Origin: Microbacterium sp. MAH-37
Lineage (GTDB): Bacteria > Actinomycetota > Actinomycetes > Actinomycetales > Microbacteriaceae
DNA length: 64,000 bases
Direction of reading: 5' to 3'
Assembly (NCBI RefSeq): GCF_009758255.1
Contig: NZ_WSEN01000004.1
Span: 434,001-498,000, forward strand
The position numbers and the translations under genes are program-made. Position 1 is the stretch's first letter, and each line of letters begins with the position of its first letter. Positions 26,768 to 34,979 of the stretch are shown here, piece after piece. The notes beneath the pieces were generated by a model that made no database searches, had not been told where the DNA came from, and was given only the letters and a program-made list of their open reading frames with translations.

Positions 26768-27445
26768 TCAGAGCTCGATCGGCCGCTCGTCTGCGGCGTC
26801 CCAGGGGAGGGTCCAGCCTGCGGCGTCGAACAGGCCGTCGAGCACCATCGCGGTGAAGCCCCACACGATCGTGCCGTCCAGGTCGAACGCCGGGCCGCGG
26901 AACGTGAACCCGTCGCGGCTGAGCACCGAGGTGTAGCGCGTCGCGGGATCGAGCAGGTGCGCGACCGGGACGCGGAACACCTCGACGGTTTCGCGATGGT
27001 CGACAGCGGCGACCCGTGACGGCGCCCGCCACCAGGCGAGCACTGGTGTGACGACGTGACTGCTCGCCGCGAGCGGCAGCTCGGGCAGCGTGGCGAGAAT
27101 CTCTACTCCGGCGGGGTCGAGTCCGGTCTCCTCCTGCGCCTCGCGCAGCGCCGTCGCGATCGCGTCGGCATCCTGCGCCTCGCGTCTGCCGCCGGGGAAC
27201 GACACCTGCCCCGGATGCGACGACAGCGTCGCCGCGCGCCGCTGCAGCAGCACATCGAGGTCTGCGGCGACGGTCGTCTCATCCGACGCCGCGGGGATGT
27301 CGTCCAGTCGTCCGAACAGCATGAGGACGGATGCCGGGTGCGCGCGCCCGATGTTCTGCGGATACCTCGCCGCCCAGCCGGCACCGTGCTCGGCGGCGGC
27401 GATGAGCTCGGCGCGGGCCCCGGTAACCGTCTTCTGCGAAGTCAC
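26768..27445 (-). CDS. Nudix hydrolase, probable CoA pyrophosphatase
   Basis: A 225-residue Nudix protein. The Nudix box starts at GGRREAQDADAIATALREAQ and ends EETGLD (consensus GX5EX7REUXEEXGU), with FPGGR just before it, the pattern of NUDT7/YeaB-like CoA diphosphatases. Such enzymes cleave CoA or related diphosphates with Mg2+. The start is GTG at 27445, with TAGGCT on the reverse strand at 27452-27457 six bases before it, so it is probably leaderless. It ends 43 bases before purD on the same strand and may be read through into it. Confidence 0.88.
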   Translation of the reverse strand: MTSQKTVTGARAELIAAAEHGAGWAARYPQNIGRAHPASVLMLFGRLDDIPAASDETTVAADLDVLLQRRAATLSSHPGQVSFPGGRREAQDADAIATALREAQEETGLDPAGVEILATLPELPLAASSHVVTPVLAWWRAPSRVAAVDHRETVEVFRVPVAHLLDPATRYTSVLSRDGFTFRGPAFDLDGTIVWGFTAMVLDGLFDAAGWTLPWDAADERPIEL

Positions 27446-27492
27446 CTGTCGAGCCTATGCCCGCCGGGGCGTCGCGGCTCGTTCCCGGGCAC

Positions 27493-27649
27493 AAGCCTCC
27501 CCGGTTCCGGTCTCACTCGTTGTGGGTCGTCGGCCCGGGGTACCCGCATCTGTTGAGACCGGAGCAGTAGGGGCTTGAAGCCTCCCCGGTTCCGGTCTCA
27601 CTCATTGTGGGTCGTCGGCGGGGTACGCGCATCTGTTGAGACCGGAGCA
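27493..27649. repeat. Tandem pair of CCGGTCTCA...TGAGACCGGA hairpin elements
   Basis: Two near-identical units (27493-27566 and 27578-27649), each beginning AAGCCTCCCCGGTTCCGGTC and ending TTGAGACCGGAGCA. In each unit CCGGTCTCA pairs with TGAGACCGG, and TGTGGGT pairs with the ACCCGCA-like segment, giving an interrupted hairpin of about 60 bases. A related pair is at 59611-59758. It fills the gap between the divergent Nudix and SCP2-like genes. Confidence 0.8.
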
Positions 27650-27690
27650 TCGGGAAGAATGAGTGTTCCCCCGCGCGTACGCTGAACAGC

Positions 27691-28047
27691 ATGGCCGCAC
27701 GCAGGATCGACACCGCCGACGGACGCGCCGCGCTCGCCGCGGTCGCGAACGGCGAGGCCGCCCGCCCGCAGATCGCGACGGCGGTGCGCTACCTGCTGCA
27801 GCTGCTCGATGAGAAGGCGCCGGGCAACAGCGTCGAGGTGCGCGTGCCGCCGTTCGGCGCCGTACAGGTCGTGCAGGGGCCGCGTCATACCCGCGGCACG
27901 CCGCCGAACGTCGTCGAGATGGATGCCGCCACCTGGATCGCCGTGGCGACCGGCGCCGAGCAGTGGGCGGACGCTGTGGCCGCCGGCCGCGTCGCGGCAT
28001 CCGGCATCCGCGCCGACATCGAGGCGCTCCTCCCGCTGCGTCCGTAG
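27691..28047 (+). CDS. Sterol-carrier-family (SCP2-like) small protein
   Basis: A 118-residue soluble protein resembling short actinobacterial proteins annotated as sterol carrier family. Visible features are GRAALAAVANGEAARPQIAT, a central VEVRVPPFGAVQVVQGPRHT and NVVEMDAATWIAVATG followed by WADAVAAGRVAASG, the typical ending of SCP2-like folds. It may bind a lipid or be a maturation-factor relative; function unproven. TACGCT at 27678-27683 lies 7 bases before the ATG, suggesting a leaderless transcript. Confidence 0.72.
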   Translation: MAARRIDTADGRAALAAVANGEAARPQIATAVRYLLQLLDEKAPGNSVEVRVPPFGAVQVVQGPRHTRGTPPNVVEMDAATWIAVATGAEQWADAVAAGRVAASGIRADIEALLPLRP

Positions 28048-28147
28048 TCCGCGACGGCGGGCCCGCAATGTTCGGGTCATGCGGAGGATGCCGGCATCAT
28101 CGTGCGCTGACGACGAGTGCATATCCGGACCGTGGGACAATGGATGC

Positions 28148-28465
28148 ATGGCACGCAACGCATCCCGTGAGACCGTCGAGGCGAGGGTCCGTCCTGTGCC
28201 GCGCTACGGCGTGTTCATGGGGCTGGGCGCCGTGCTCGGCGTCATCGTCGCGCTGATCCTCACCGCGGTCGGCAGCTACGAGCCGTCCGAGGCCGCCGGG
28301 GTGGCCTACCCCGCGGGGCAGGTGTTCGGCTTCATGCTGCTGTGGACGGTGCCGATCGGCATCGCGCTCGGCGGCGTCGTCGCGCTGATGCTCGACCGCA
28401 GCGCGAGCAAGCACGCCCGCGTCGTGCAGGTGCAGCACGAGCGCGTCATCACGCCCGAGGCCTGA
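28148..28465 (+). CDS. Small membrane protein, function unknown
   Basis: A 105-residue protein with two predicted membrane helices (MGLGAVLGVIVALILTAVGS and MLLWTVPIGIALGGVVALML), short basic tails and no catalytic motif. Similar proteins are conserved beside purine genes in Microbacteriaceae (my recollection, not checked). The -10 GACAAT (28136-28141) is 6 bases before the ATG, again a leaderless layout. The 139 bases after it, to 28604, contain no recognisable element. Confidence 0.7.
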   Translation: MARNASRETVEARVRPVPRYGVFMGLGAVLGVIVALILTAVGSYEPSEAAGVAYPAGQVFGFMLLWTVPIGIALGGVVALMLDRSASKHARVVQVQHERVITPEA

Positions 28466-28604
28466 GTCTGCTCGCCGAGCCGTGCGCTGATCGCCGCGTG
28501 CACGCCCGGCTGAACCCGTCGCCGTCGACCTCACCGGTCACCGGCGTCGATGTGTGGTTCGCTCGACGGCAGGTGGTTCACGCGGCAGACGGTGCAGCAG
28601 GTTC

Positions 28605-29204
28605 CTAAGCCAGCTCCCCGATCACCGGTCTGATCGCCGAGTCGAACGCGACGACGTCGCGGCGCAGCCCGTCGGTGACGGCCACCGTCAGAGCGCCGAT
28701 CCACCAGATCCCGCGCTGCGAGAGCGGCAGCACCTGTACGTTCAGCTCGAACGAGTGGGCCCTCCTCCCGACCTCGCGCTCGAACTCCGCGATCGCGCTG
28801 GCGTAGGCCCGGTACGAGTCGCCGGACGAGTTCACCGTCGCGACGTAGCGTTTGTGGGCGTCGTGTGCGAACTGCAGCGCCGTCGCTGCGTGCGGCGCGA
28901 TCGCCGCGCGCAGCTCGTCGGCGCCGGATGCCGGCAGGGCGACCATGGTGTCGAACCCGTCGACCAGCTCCAGTGGCACGTCGCTGCGATGCGCGCGCGG
29001 CTCGACGGTCATGTCCCAGTACGAACGCCACTGCTCCTCGACCGCATCGCTGGCATCCGCGGCATCCGGTGCGCGCACCTCGAGACCGCGCAGTGCGGGT
29101 ATCTCCTCCGGTTCGCGCACGCCGAGCAGCTGCCGCAGTGCGAGCGCGATCAGCACCGGGGTGCCCGCGTCCTCGCGGATCAGCCACTGCGGCTTCTCGC
29201 TCAT
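28605..29204 (-). CDS. Conserved actinobacterial protein of unknown function
   Basis: A 199-residue cytoplasmic protein. It begins MSEKPQWLIREDAGTPVLIA and contains LPASGADELRAAIAPHAATA and a C-terminal SQRGIWWIGALTVAVTDGLR. No catalytic motif or membrane segment is evident. ATG at 29204 is chosen over 29225 and 29213 because TACGAT on the reverse strand lies 7 bases before it, matching the leaderless promoters nearby. It is divergent from purM. Confidence 0.65.
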   Translation of the reverse strand: MSEKPQWLIREDAGTPVLIALALRQLLGVREPEEIPALRGLEVRAPDAADASDAVEEQWRSYWDMTVEPRAHRSDVPLELVDGFDTMVALPASGADELRAAIAPHAATALQFAHDAHKRYVATVNSSGDSYRAYASAIAEFEREVGRRAHSFELNVQVLPLSQRGIWWIGALTVAVTDGLRRDVVAFDSAIRPVIGELA

Positions 29205-29328
29205 GGCCCCCATCGTAGGAGACACCTTTCCCGCGGGGTCAAGATCTGCCGCATCCGTCCCCTCCGACCGACTCTTTCCGGCCGCTCAGGCTGGGTGGAC
29301 GCCCGGACATCACCCATCTCGGAGCCGG

Positions 29329-29334
29329 TAGGCT
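29329..29334 (+). promoter_or_regulatory. Leaderless -10 box of purM (TAGGCT)
   Basis: TAGGCT ends 6 bases before the purM GTG, placing transcription start at or next to the start codon. A GGACAT hexamer about 18 bases upstream is a weak -35. No purine-responsive sequence is evident. Confidence 0.6.
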
Positions 29335-29340
29335 GTCCTG

Positions 29341-30456
29341 GTGGCAGACTCCACCACCAATCCCTACGCAGCAGCAGGCGTCGACACCGCTGCCGGCGAT
29401 CTGGCCGTCGAACTCATGAAGTCCTCCGTGCGCGCGACGCACGGACCGGAAGTGCTCGGGGGCGTCGGCGGATTCGCGGGCCTCTTCGACGCCAGCGCAC
29501 TGCGCGACTACCGGCATCCGCTGCTCGCGACCTCGACCGACGGCGTCGGCACGAAGGTCGCGATCGCGCAGGCGATCGACAAGCACGACACGATCGGGCA
29601 GGACCTGGTCGGCATGGTCGTGGACGACATCGTCGTGGTCGGTGCGAAGCCGCTGTTCATGACCGACTACATCGCGTGCGGCAAGGTCGTGCCGAACCGC
29701 ATCGCCGACATCGTGCGCGGTATCGCGGATGCCTGCACGGCGACGGGCACCGCGCTGGTCGGCGGCGAGACCGCCGAGCACCCGGGTCTCCTCGGCCCGG
29801 ACGATTACGATGTCGCGGGCGCCGCCACCGGCGTCGTCGAGAAGGACGCCGTGCTCGGTGCCGAGCTCGTGCGCGACGGCGACGCCGTCATCGCCCTGGC
29901 CTCGAGCGGTCTGCATTCCAACGGCTTCTCGCTGGTGCGGCACATCCTCACCGGCGCAGGCATTGGCTACCAGGACCAGGCGGCCGACCTCGGCGCCACC
30001 TGGGGCGAGGCGCTCCTCGAGCCGACGCGCCTCTACACGCTGCCGCTGCTGAAGCTCATCGACCTGCTTCCCGGCGCCGTGCACTCCCTCAGCCACGTCA
30101 CGGGCGGGGGCATCGCGGCCAACCTCGCCCGCGTGCTGCCGCAGGGCAGCTGGGCCGAGGTCGACCGCGCGACGTGGTCGCCCGACCCGGTGTTCCGCGT
30201 GCTGGCGGACATCGCGGGCACCCCGCTGGAGCAGACCGAGGGCACCTGGAACCTGGGAATCGGCTTCCTCGCGATCGTCGACGGTGCGCAGGCGGATGCC
30301 GCGATCGCGGCGATCGAGGCACAGGGCATCGCCGCCTGGAAGGCAGGCACGGTGCACATCGGCGCCGTCCCCGGCGAAGGATTCGAACAGGGCGCCAAGG
30401 GCGTCGACGGCGGAGCGGTGCGCCTGGTGGGCGGCTACCGGGACGGAGCGAAGTAA
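29341..30456 (+). CDS. purM: Phosphoribosylformylglycinamidine cyclo-ligase
   Basis: A 371-residue AIR synthetase, which closes the imidazole ring of FGAM with ATP. Diagnostic motifs are STDGVGTKVAIAQ, DLVGMVVDDIVVVGAKPLFM, GGETAEHPGLL, SSGLHSNGFSLVR and SHVTGGGIAANLARVLP. The start is GTG with a TAGGCT box 6 bases upstream, so a leaderless mRNA is likely. It is 6 bases from purF, and the two are surely co-transcribed, as in other actinobacteria. Confidence 0.96.
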   Translation: MADSTTNPYAAAGVDTAAGDLAVELMKSSVRATHGPEVLGGVGGFAGLFDASALRDYRHPLLATSTDGVGTKVAIAQAIDKHDTIGQDLVGMVVDDIVVVGAKPLFMTDYIACGKVVPNRIADIVRGIADACTATGTALVGGETAEHPGLLGPDDYDVAGAATGVVEKDAVLGAELVRDGDAVIALASSGLHSNGFSLVRHILTGAGIGYQDQAADLGATWGEALLEPTRLYTLPLLKLIDLLPGAVHSLSHVTGGGIAANLARVLPQGSWAEVDRATWSPDPVFRVLADIAGTPLEQTEGTWNLGIGFLAIVDGAQADAAIAAIEAQGIAAWKAGTVHIGAVPGEGFEQGAKGVDGGAVRLVGGYRDGAK

Positions 30457-30462
30457 CACCCC

Positions 30463-31929
30463 ATGTGCGGCATCGTCGGAATGGTCGGCAACGGCCCGGT
30501 CAACCAGGACATCTACGACGCTCTCCTGCTGCTGCAGCACCGCGGGCAGGATGCCACGGGCATCGCCACCGCGGAGTCGACCGGCGTCATGCACATGGCG
30601 AAGGCGCAGGGGATGGTGCGCGAGGCGTTCCGCACCCGCGACATGCGCTCGCTGCTGGGCAGCGTCGGCCTCGGGCACGTGCGCTACGCGACGAAGGGCA
30701 CCGCGTCGAGCGAGGAGGAGGCGCAGCCCTTCTACGTGAACTCGCCGTACGGCATCGTGCTCATCCACAACGGCAACCTCACCAACACGCGTGAGCTGAC
30801 CGCCGAGATGGAGCAGCGCGACCGCCGCCACCTGAACTCCTCGAGCGACACCGAGCTGCTGCTGAACGTGCTCGCGCACGAGCTGCAGACCACCACGTCC
30901 CCGGTCGATCTCGACCCGGAGCGCATCTTCGAGGCCGTGGCGAACACGCACAAGCGCATCGAGGGCGCCTACGCCGTGATCGCGATCATCGCCGGCTACG
31001 GCCTGCTGGCCTTCCGCGACCCGTTCGGCATCCGTCCGCTGATCCTGGGCCGTCGCACCACGGCCGACCCGGGCGACTCGGACGAGTGGGTCGTCACCAG
31101 CGAGTCGCTGGTGCTCGAGAACGCCGACTACGAGATCGTGCGGGAGGTGGCTCCCGGCGAAGCCGTGTTCATCAGCAACGACGGCGAGCTGTTCTCGAAG
31201 CAGTGCGCGGAGAATCCCGTGCTCACGCCGTGCGCGTTCGAGTACGTGTACCTGGCTCGTCCCGACTCCGTGATGAACGGCGTCTCGGTGTACGAGTCGC
31301 GGCTGCGGATGGGTGAGAAGCTCGCCGACACGATCGCCAAGCACGTGCCGCGCGAGAAGATCGACGTGGTCATGCCGATCCCCGACTCGTCGCGCCCGGC
31401 GGCGATGGAGGTCGCCCGCAAGCTCGGCATCGAGTACCGCGAGGGCTTCTACAAGAACCGCTACGTGGGTCGCACGTTCATCATGCCCGGCCAGGCGGTG
31501 CGCAAGAAGAGCGTGCGGCAGAAGCTGAACGCCATGTCGACCGAGTTCCAGGGCAAGAACGTGCTGCTCATCGACGACTCGATCGTCCGAGGCACGACGA
31601 GCAAGCAGATCATCCAGATGGCGCGGGATGCCGGTGCACTGTCGGTCACATTCGCGTCGGCCGCGCCCCCGGTGCGCTACCCGCACGTGTACGGCATCAA
31701 CATGCCCTCGAAGCACGAGCTCGTCGCGCACGGCCGCACGATCCCGGAGATCGCCGAGGAGCTGGGCTGCGACCACATCGTCTTCCAGGAGGTCGACGAC
31801 CTCAGGGCGGCGATCACCGAGGGCACCGACCTGGTCGACCTCGACATGAGCTGCTTCGACGGTCGCTACGTGACCGGCACGGTCACCGAGGAGTACCTGG
31901 ACTGGGTGGAGAGGTCGCAGACCTCGTGA
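30463..31929 (+). CDS. purF: Amidophosphoribosyltransferase
   Basis: A 488-residue enzyme for the first committed purine step (PRPP plus glutamine to phosphoribosylamine). The N-terminus MCGIVGMVG puts the nucleophilic cysteine at position 2 without a propeptide. Glutaminase-domain motifs follow (LGHVRYATKGTAS, IVLIHNGNLTN). In the C-terminal phosphoribosyltransferase domain VLLIDDSIVRGTTSKQI is the PRPP loop, preceded by MPIPDSSRPAAMEVA. Length and order are normal. Its stop overlaps the GTG of the MFS gene (GTGA), so that transporter belongs to the same transcript. Confidence 0.97.
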   Translation: MCGIVGMVGNGPVNQDIYDALLLLQHRGQDATGIATAESTGVMHMAKAQGMVREAFRTRDMRSLLGSVGLGHVRYATKGTASSEEEAQPFYVNSPYGIVLIHNGNLTNTRELTAEMEQRDRRHLNSSSDTELLLNVLAHELQTTTSPVDLDPERIFEAVANTHKRIEGAYAVIAIIAGYGLLAFRDPFGIRPLILGRRTTADPGDSDEWVVTSESLVLENADYEIVREVAPGEAVFISNDGELFSKQCAENPVLTPCAFEYVYLARPDSVMNGVSVYESRLRMGEKLADTIAKHVPREKIDVVMPIPDSSRPAAMEVARKLGIEYREGFYKNRYVGRTFIMPGQAVRKKSVRQKLNAMSTEFQGKNVLLIDDSIVRGTTSKQIIQMARDAGALSVTFASAAPPVRYPHVYGINMPSKHELVAHGRTIPEIAEELGCDHIVFQEVDDLRAAITEGTDLVDLDMSCFDGRYVTGTVTEEYLDWVERSQTS

Positions 31930-33239
31930 CGTCGGGCGCATCGCCGGCGGTGCGCCCTCTCTGGCAGGGGCGCGCGCTCGCGGTGCTCGGCATCGTGCTG
32001 CTGGCTTTCTCGCTGCGGTCGGCGGTGGCCTCGCTCTCGCCGGTCGTCGACCTGATCGCGGCGGACTTCCCCGTGCCGCCGGTGGTGCTCGGCCTGATCG
32101 GGGCGGCACCGCCGGTCTGCTATGCCCTGTTCGGACTGGCGACACCCTGGGCGGAGCAACGACTCGGGCTGGAACGACTGACCGTCATCGCCACGGCGCT
32201 GATCACGCTGGGGCTGGTGGCGCGCGGCTTCGCGGTGGACTCGGTCACGCTGATCGCCGCGACGGCGGTGGTGTTCGCGGGGGTCGGCACCGGCAACATC
32301 CTGCTGCCCCCGCTGGTCAAGAAGTACTTCCCCGACCGGCTCGGCCTGATGATGACCGTGTACTCGGTCGCGATGGCCGCGTCGACGTTCCTGCCACCGC
32401 TGGTCGCGGTGCCGGTGGCGGATGCCGCGGGCTGGCGCGTGTCGCTCGCCGAGTGGGCCGTGTTCGCCGTGGCGTCGATGATCCCGTGGATCGTGCTGAT
32501 GCTGCGGGACCGTCCTTCGTCTCGCTCCGCGGATCCTGAGCGAGTCGCGGAGCGACGAGACGAAGGCGCCGATCGCGAGCTCGAGTCCGTCACCGGCCCT
32601 GTCGTCGTCGCGCCGGCGGATTCCCGCATCCTGAGCCGCCTGCCACGGCTGCCGCTGGCGTGGGCGATGACCTTCGTCTTCGGCGTCTCCGCATCGATGG
32701 CGTACGTCACCTTCGGATGGCTGCCGCAGGTGCTCGTGGACATCGGCGGCGTGTCCGCGGCCGAGGCCGGGTTCCTGCTCGGGCTCTTCTCGGTGATGGC
32801 GCTGCCCTGCTCGCTGGTCGTCCCCGGTCTCACGGTGAAGTACGCCTGGGCGACGCCGGTGCTGCTGGTCACCGCGGTGGTGACCGGTGTCGCCGGCCTG
32901 CTCGGACTGGTGCTCGCTCCGCAGCCGTTCCTGTACGGCTGGGTCGTGCTCTACGGTCTGACCGGCATCATGTTCCCGATGAGCCTGGCGCTGCTCAGCA
33001 TCCGTGCCCGTACACACGAGAGCGCCGTCGCGCTGAGCGGTTTCGTGCAGAGCGTGGGCTACGGCTTCGCCGCGATCTTCCCGATCCTCTTCGGCGTGCT
33101 GCACGGCGCGACGGGAGGATGGCAGGTCCCGCTGCTGATGATGGTCGTGCTGCTGGTGGCCGCCGTGCCGGCGGGAATCGTGATCGCGCGCCCGATGACG
33201 ATCGAGGATGCCTGGTCCCGCCGCCACGGGAAGTGGTGA
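31926..33239 (+). CDS. MFS transporter of the CynX/NimT type
   Basis: A 437-residue permease with 12 predicted membrane helices, starting WQGRALAVLGIVLLAFSLRS, and the subgroup pattern AVASLSPVVDLI and IGAAPPVCYALFGLATPWAE. CynX-type proteins transport cyanate or nitroimidazole-like small molecules; the substrate here is unknown. The central cytoplasmic loop (about residues 196-215) is encoded by an in-frame dispersed repeat copy (32513-32567), giving an Arg/Asp/Glu-rich segment. The start GTG overlaps the purF stop, implying co-expression with purine synthesis. Confidence 0.87.
   Translation: MTSGASPAVRPLWQGRALAVLGIVLLAFSLRSAVASLSPVVDLIAADFPVPPVVLGLIGAAPPVCYALFGLATPWAEQRLGLERLTVIATALITLGLVARGFAVDSVTLIAATAVVFAGVGTGNILLPPLVKKYFPDRLGLMMTVYSVAMAASTFLPPLVAVPVADAAGWRVSLAEWAVFAVASMIPWIVLMLRDRPSSRSADPERVAERRDEGADRELESVTGPVVVAPADSRILSRLPRLPLAWAMTFVFGVSASMAYVTFGWLPQVLVDIGGVSAAEAGFLLGLFSVMALPCSLVVPGLTVKYAWATPVLLVTAVVTGVAGLLGLVLAPQPFLYGWVVLYGLTGIMFPMSLALLSIRARTHESAVALSGFVQSVGYGFAAIFPILFGVLHGATGGWQVPLLMMVVLLVAAVPAGIVIARPMTIEDAWSRRHGKW
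32513..32567. repeat. Dispersed repeat inside the MFS central loop
   Basis: CCTTCGTCTCGCTCCGC is followed by GGATCCTGAGCGAG and then GCGGAGCGACGAGACGAAGG, which is inverse to the first segment. It is a palindromic copy of the GAGACGAAGG repeat. It keeps the reading frame and falls between the two six-helix halves. Confidence 0.8.
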
Positions 33240-33270
33240 CGGGCGTTGGGTCGCTGAGCCCGCCGAAGCG

Positions 33271-33732
33271 TCAGGGCTGAGCCAGGCGCAGGGCGAGGCA
33301 GTCGGCGTCGCCCTCGTCGGGGAACACTCCGAGGCGGCCGTCGGCCAGCACGCACGTGAACAGCTCGGGCACGCGGCCGTCTGTCCTGCTGAACTCCCCG
33401 AGCCGCCAGGACGCCGCGCACTGGATCTCGGCGGACGTCACGCGGTCCGCCATCGACGGCAGTGCTCCCATGACTCCCTCCGTGGGAGCAGCGGACACCT
33501 CGATCGACGACGCGGACGTGTCGGCCGCCTGAAAGCAGACCGATGCCGTCTTCTCGATGTCTGTGGCCTGCACCACGGCGAGTGCGCCGCCGGTGAGCAG
33601 CACGGCGGCGAGCGTGCTGCCGGCGAGGGTCACGATGCGCGAGCGCCGGCGCTGAGCGGCATCTCTGAGCGAGATCCGCCTGCGGATCTCCGCGAACTGG
33701 GCGGCGTAGTAGTGCTCGTCGACGTCAGCCAT
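33271..33732 (-). CDS. Putative anti-sigma factor, single-pass membrane protein
   Basis: A 153-residue protein with a short cytoplasmic N-terminus (EHYYAAQFAEIRRRISLRDA), one membrane helix (VTLAGSTLAAVLLTGGALAVV, about residues 34-54) and an outside domain of about 95 residues with four cysteines. No HxxxCxxC zinc motif is present, so identification rests on topology and position 12 bases behind a sigma factor gene. It probably holds or senses for that sigma factor. Another unknown membrane-anchored protein is possible. Confidence 0.6.
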   Translation of the reverse strand: MADVDEHYYAAQFAEIRRRISLRDAAQRRRSRIVTLAGSTLAAVLLTGGALAVVQATDIEKTASVCFQAADTSASSIEVSAAPTEGVMGALPSMADRVTSAEIQCAASWRLGEFSRTDGRVPELFTCVLADGRLGVFPDEGDADCLALRLAQP

Positions 33733-33744
33733 CGCCGGCCCCCC

Positions 33745-34308
33745 TCAGAACGTCGCTCCACCGCGACGGCGCAGCAGCCACTCCCGGATCATGCCTCCGT
33801 TCGGCCGCACCTTCCGCACGGCCTCCTTGTACGTCAGCCCGTGCACCAGGCACTGGCAGACGATCTCCTGGTCGACCGCGTCGAGGCGGGCGACCGCGGC
33901 TTCGAGCGTAGCGGTCAGGGCCTGCTTCGCAACAGGGTCGATCTCGGTGAGAGGCGCTCGGGCGGGGACGGCCAGCGCCGTGGGGCGGGTCGACGCGCGC
34001 GCGGCGGCGTGGATGCGGTTGGCGTTGGCGATCTGCTCCTGACCGATCGAGAGCATCCACGGCAGGGCGGAGCCCCCGGGCATCCGGTTCTCGTCGAGTC
34101 TTTCCCACGCGAAGGTGAAGACCTCCTGCAGCACCTCGTCGACGTGGTTCTCATCGGCGAGCTGCGAGTGGATCAGCGCGTGCACCGCGGGCACGTGCCG
34201 GTGGAAGAGGGTCTGGAAGGCATCCGCGTCGCCACGACGGAACGCCGCCACCAGGGTGCGATCGGTCGCGAGGTCGGCGGGGGCGGATTTCTCGGGTGTG
34301 CCCTCCAT
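33745..34308 (-). CDS. ECF-like RNA polymerase sigma factor
   Basis: About 187 residues. Region 2 is recognisable as VAAFRRGDADAFQTLFHRHV with DEVLQEVFTFAWERLDEN. A linker with RIHAAARASTRPT follows, then region 4, VARLDAVDQEIVCQCLVHGL TYKEAV with RPNGGMIREWLLRRR. ATG at 34308 is proposed, with GTG 34311 the alternative; GAGGTG just upstream is very close. It is divergent from the I36-like secreted protein, with the putative anti-sigma factor behind it. Target promoters and stimulus are unknown; the secreted neighbour is a plausible target. Confidence 0.8.
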   Translation of the reverse strand: MEGTPEKSAPADLATDRTLVAAFRRGDADAFQTLFHRHVPAVHALIHSQLADENHVDEVLQEVFTFAWERLDENRMPGGSALPWMLSIGQEQIANANRIHAAARASTRPTALAVPARAPLTEIDPVAKQALTATLEAAVARLDAVDQEIVCQCLVHGLTYKEAVRKVRPNGGMIREWLLRRRGGATF

Positions 34309-34412
34309 CACCTCTATTCTGGCCTGAAATCGGGAAAACGGGTGGCCGAGCTTGTCGACGGGGCCTCGAACACGGCACTCTGAGAGGACGTGCGACAGGG
34401 AAGAGGGATGCG

Positions 34413-34970
34413 ATGAGGCGCAGAGCGGGTATCAGGGCATCGATCGCGGCGGTGTTCGGAGCGGCGATGCTGATCGCGTCGGCGCCGGGCGCGGGGGCGG
34501 GAACCATCCAGCCAGAGGCCACGGAATCACCGGAGCCGGAACAGCACTGCGTGCAGAACCTCGACACCGGCAGCCTGGTGTGCGCGGCATCCGATGATGC
34601 GCTGGGCGGACTCGTCTACGACGAGACGGGGAAGGTGCTGATCTACCAGCCGAACGGAACGCTGTCCCGCGCGACCGTGAGTCCCGCGGCGACCTACGTG
34701 ATCGGCGTCATCTACTCGTACCCGAACTACGGCGGAAGCACGCGGGTGCTGACCGGCTCGACGCCGTGCAGCTCCGGCGGCGCGTACAACTACCGGGATC
34801 TGTCGCTGATCGGCTGGAACAACGACATCGACTCCTTCAAGAGCTACGCCGGCTGCATGACGAAGCTCTGGGACGCCACGAACTTCGCCGGCAACGCCTA
34901 CGGGTACTACACGAACATCGCGGATGCCGGATCGTGGCGCAACAGGGCGTCGTCGATCCGCTGGCAGTGA
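34413..34970 (+). CDS. Secreted peptidase-inhibitor I36 / beta-gamma-crystallin-like protein
   Basis: A 185-residue exported protein. A signal peptide of about 29 residues (MRRRAGIRASIAAVFGAAML, ending AGA) leads to a short Glu/Pro region, a domain with C46 and C57, and a C-terminal unit. The last half has the I36/crystallin-type pattern: YPNYGGSTRVLTGS, then SLIGWNNDIDSFKSYAGC, then FAGNAYGYYTNI and NRASSIRW. Four cysteines may form two disulfides. ATG 34413 has GGGAAGAGGG upstream. It is divergent from the sigma factor, so it may be the module's output. Whether it inhibits proteases cannot be told from sequence. Confidence 0.75.
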   Translation: MRRRAGIRASIAAVFGAAMLIASAPGAGAGTIQPEATESPEPEQHCVQNLDTGSLVCAASDDALGGLVYDETGKVLIYQPNGTLSRATVSPAATYVIGVIYSYPNYGGSTRVLTGSTPCSSGGAYNYRDLSLIGWNNDIDSFKSYAGCMTKLWDATNFAGNAYGYYTNIADAGSWRNRASSIRWQ

Positions 34971-34979
34971 GCTACGTCG

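Noticed and set aside
27493-27649. Possible CRISPR array from two direct repeats
   Set aside because: Only two units, each an internal hairpin of ~73 bp with an 11-base gap; no spacer-sized unique sequences and no cas genes.
29239-32145. 968-codon reverse-strand open frame over purM and purF
   Set aside because: The forward strand carries the complete purine enzymes; the reverse translation has only low-complexity Arg/His/Asp sequence.
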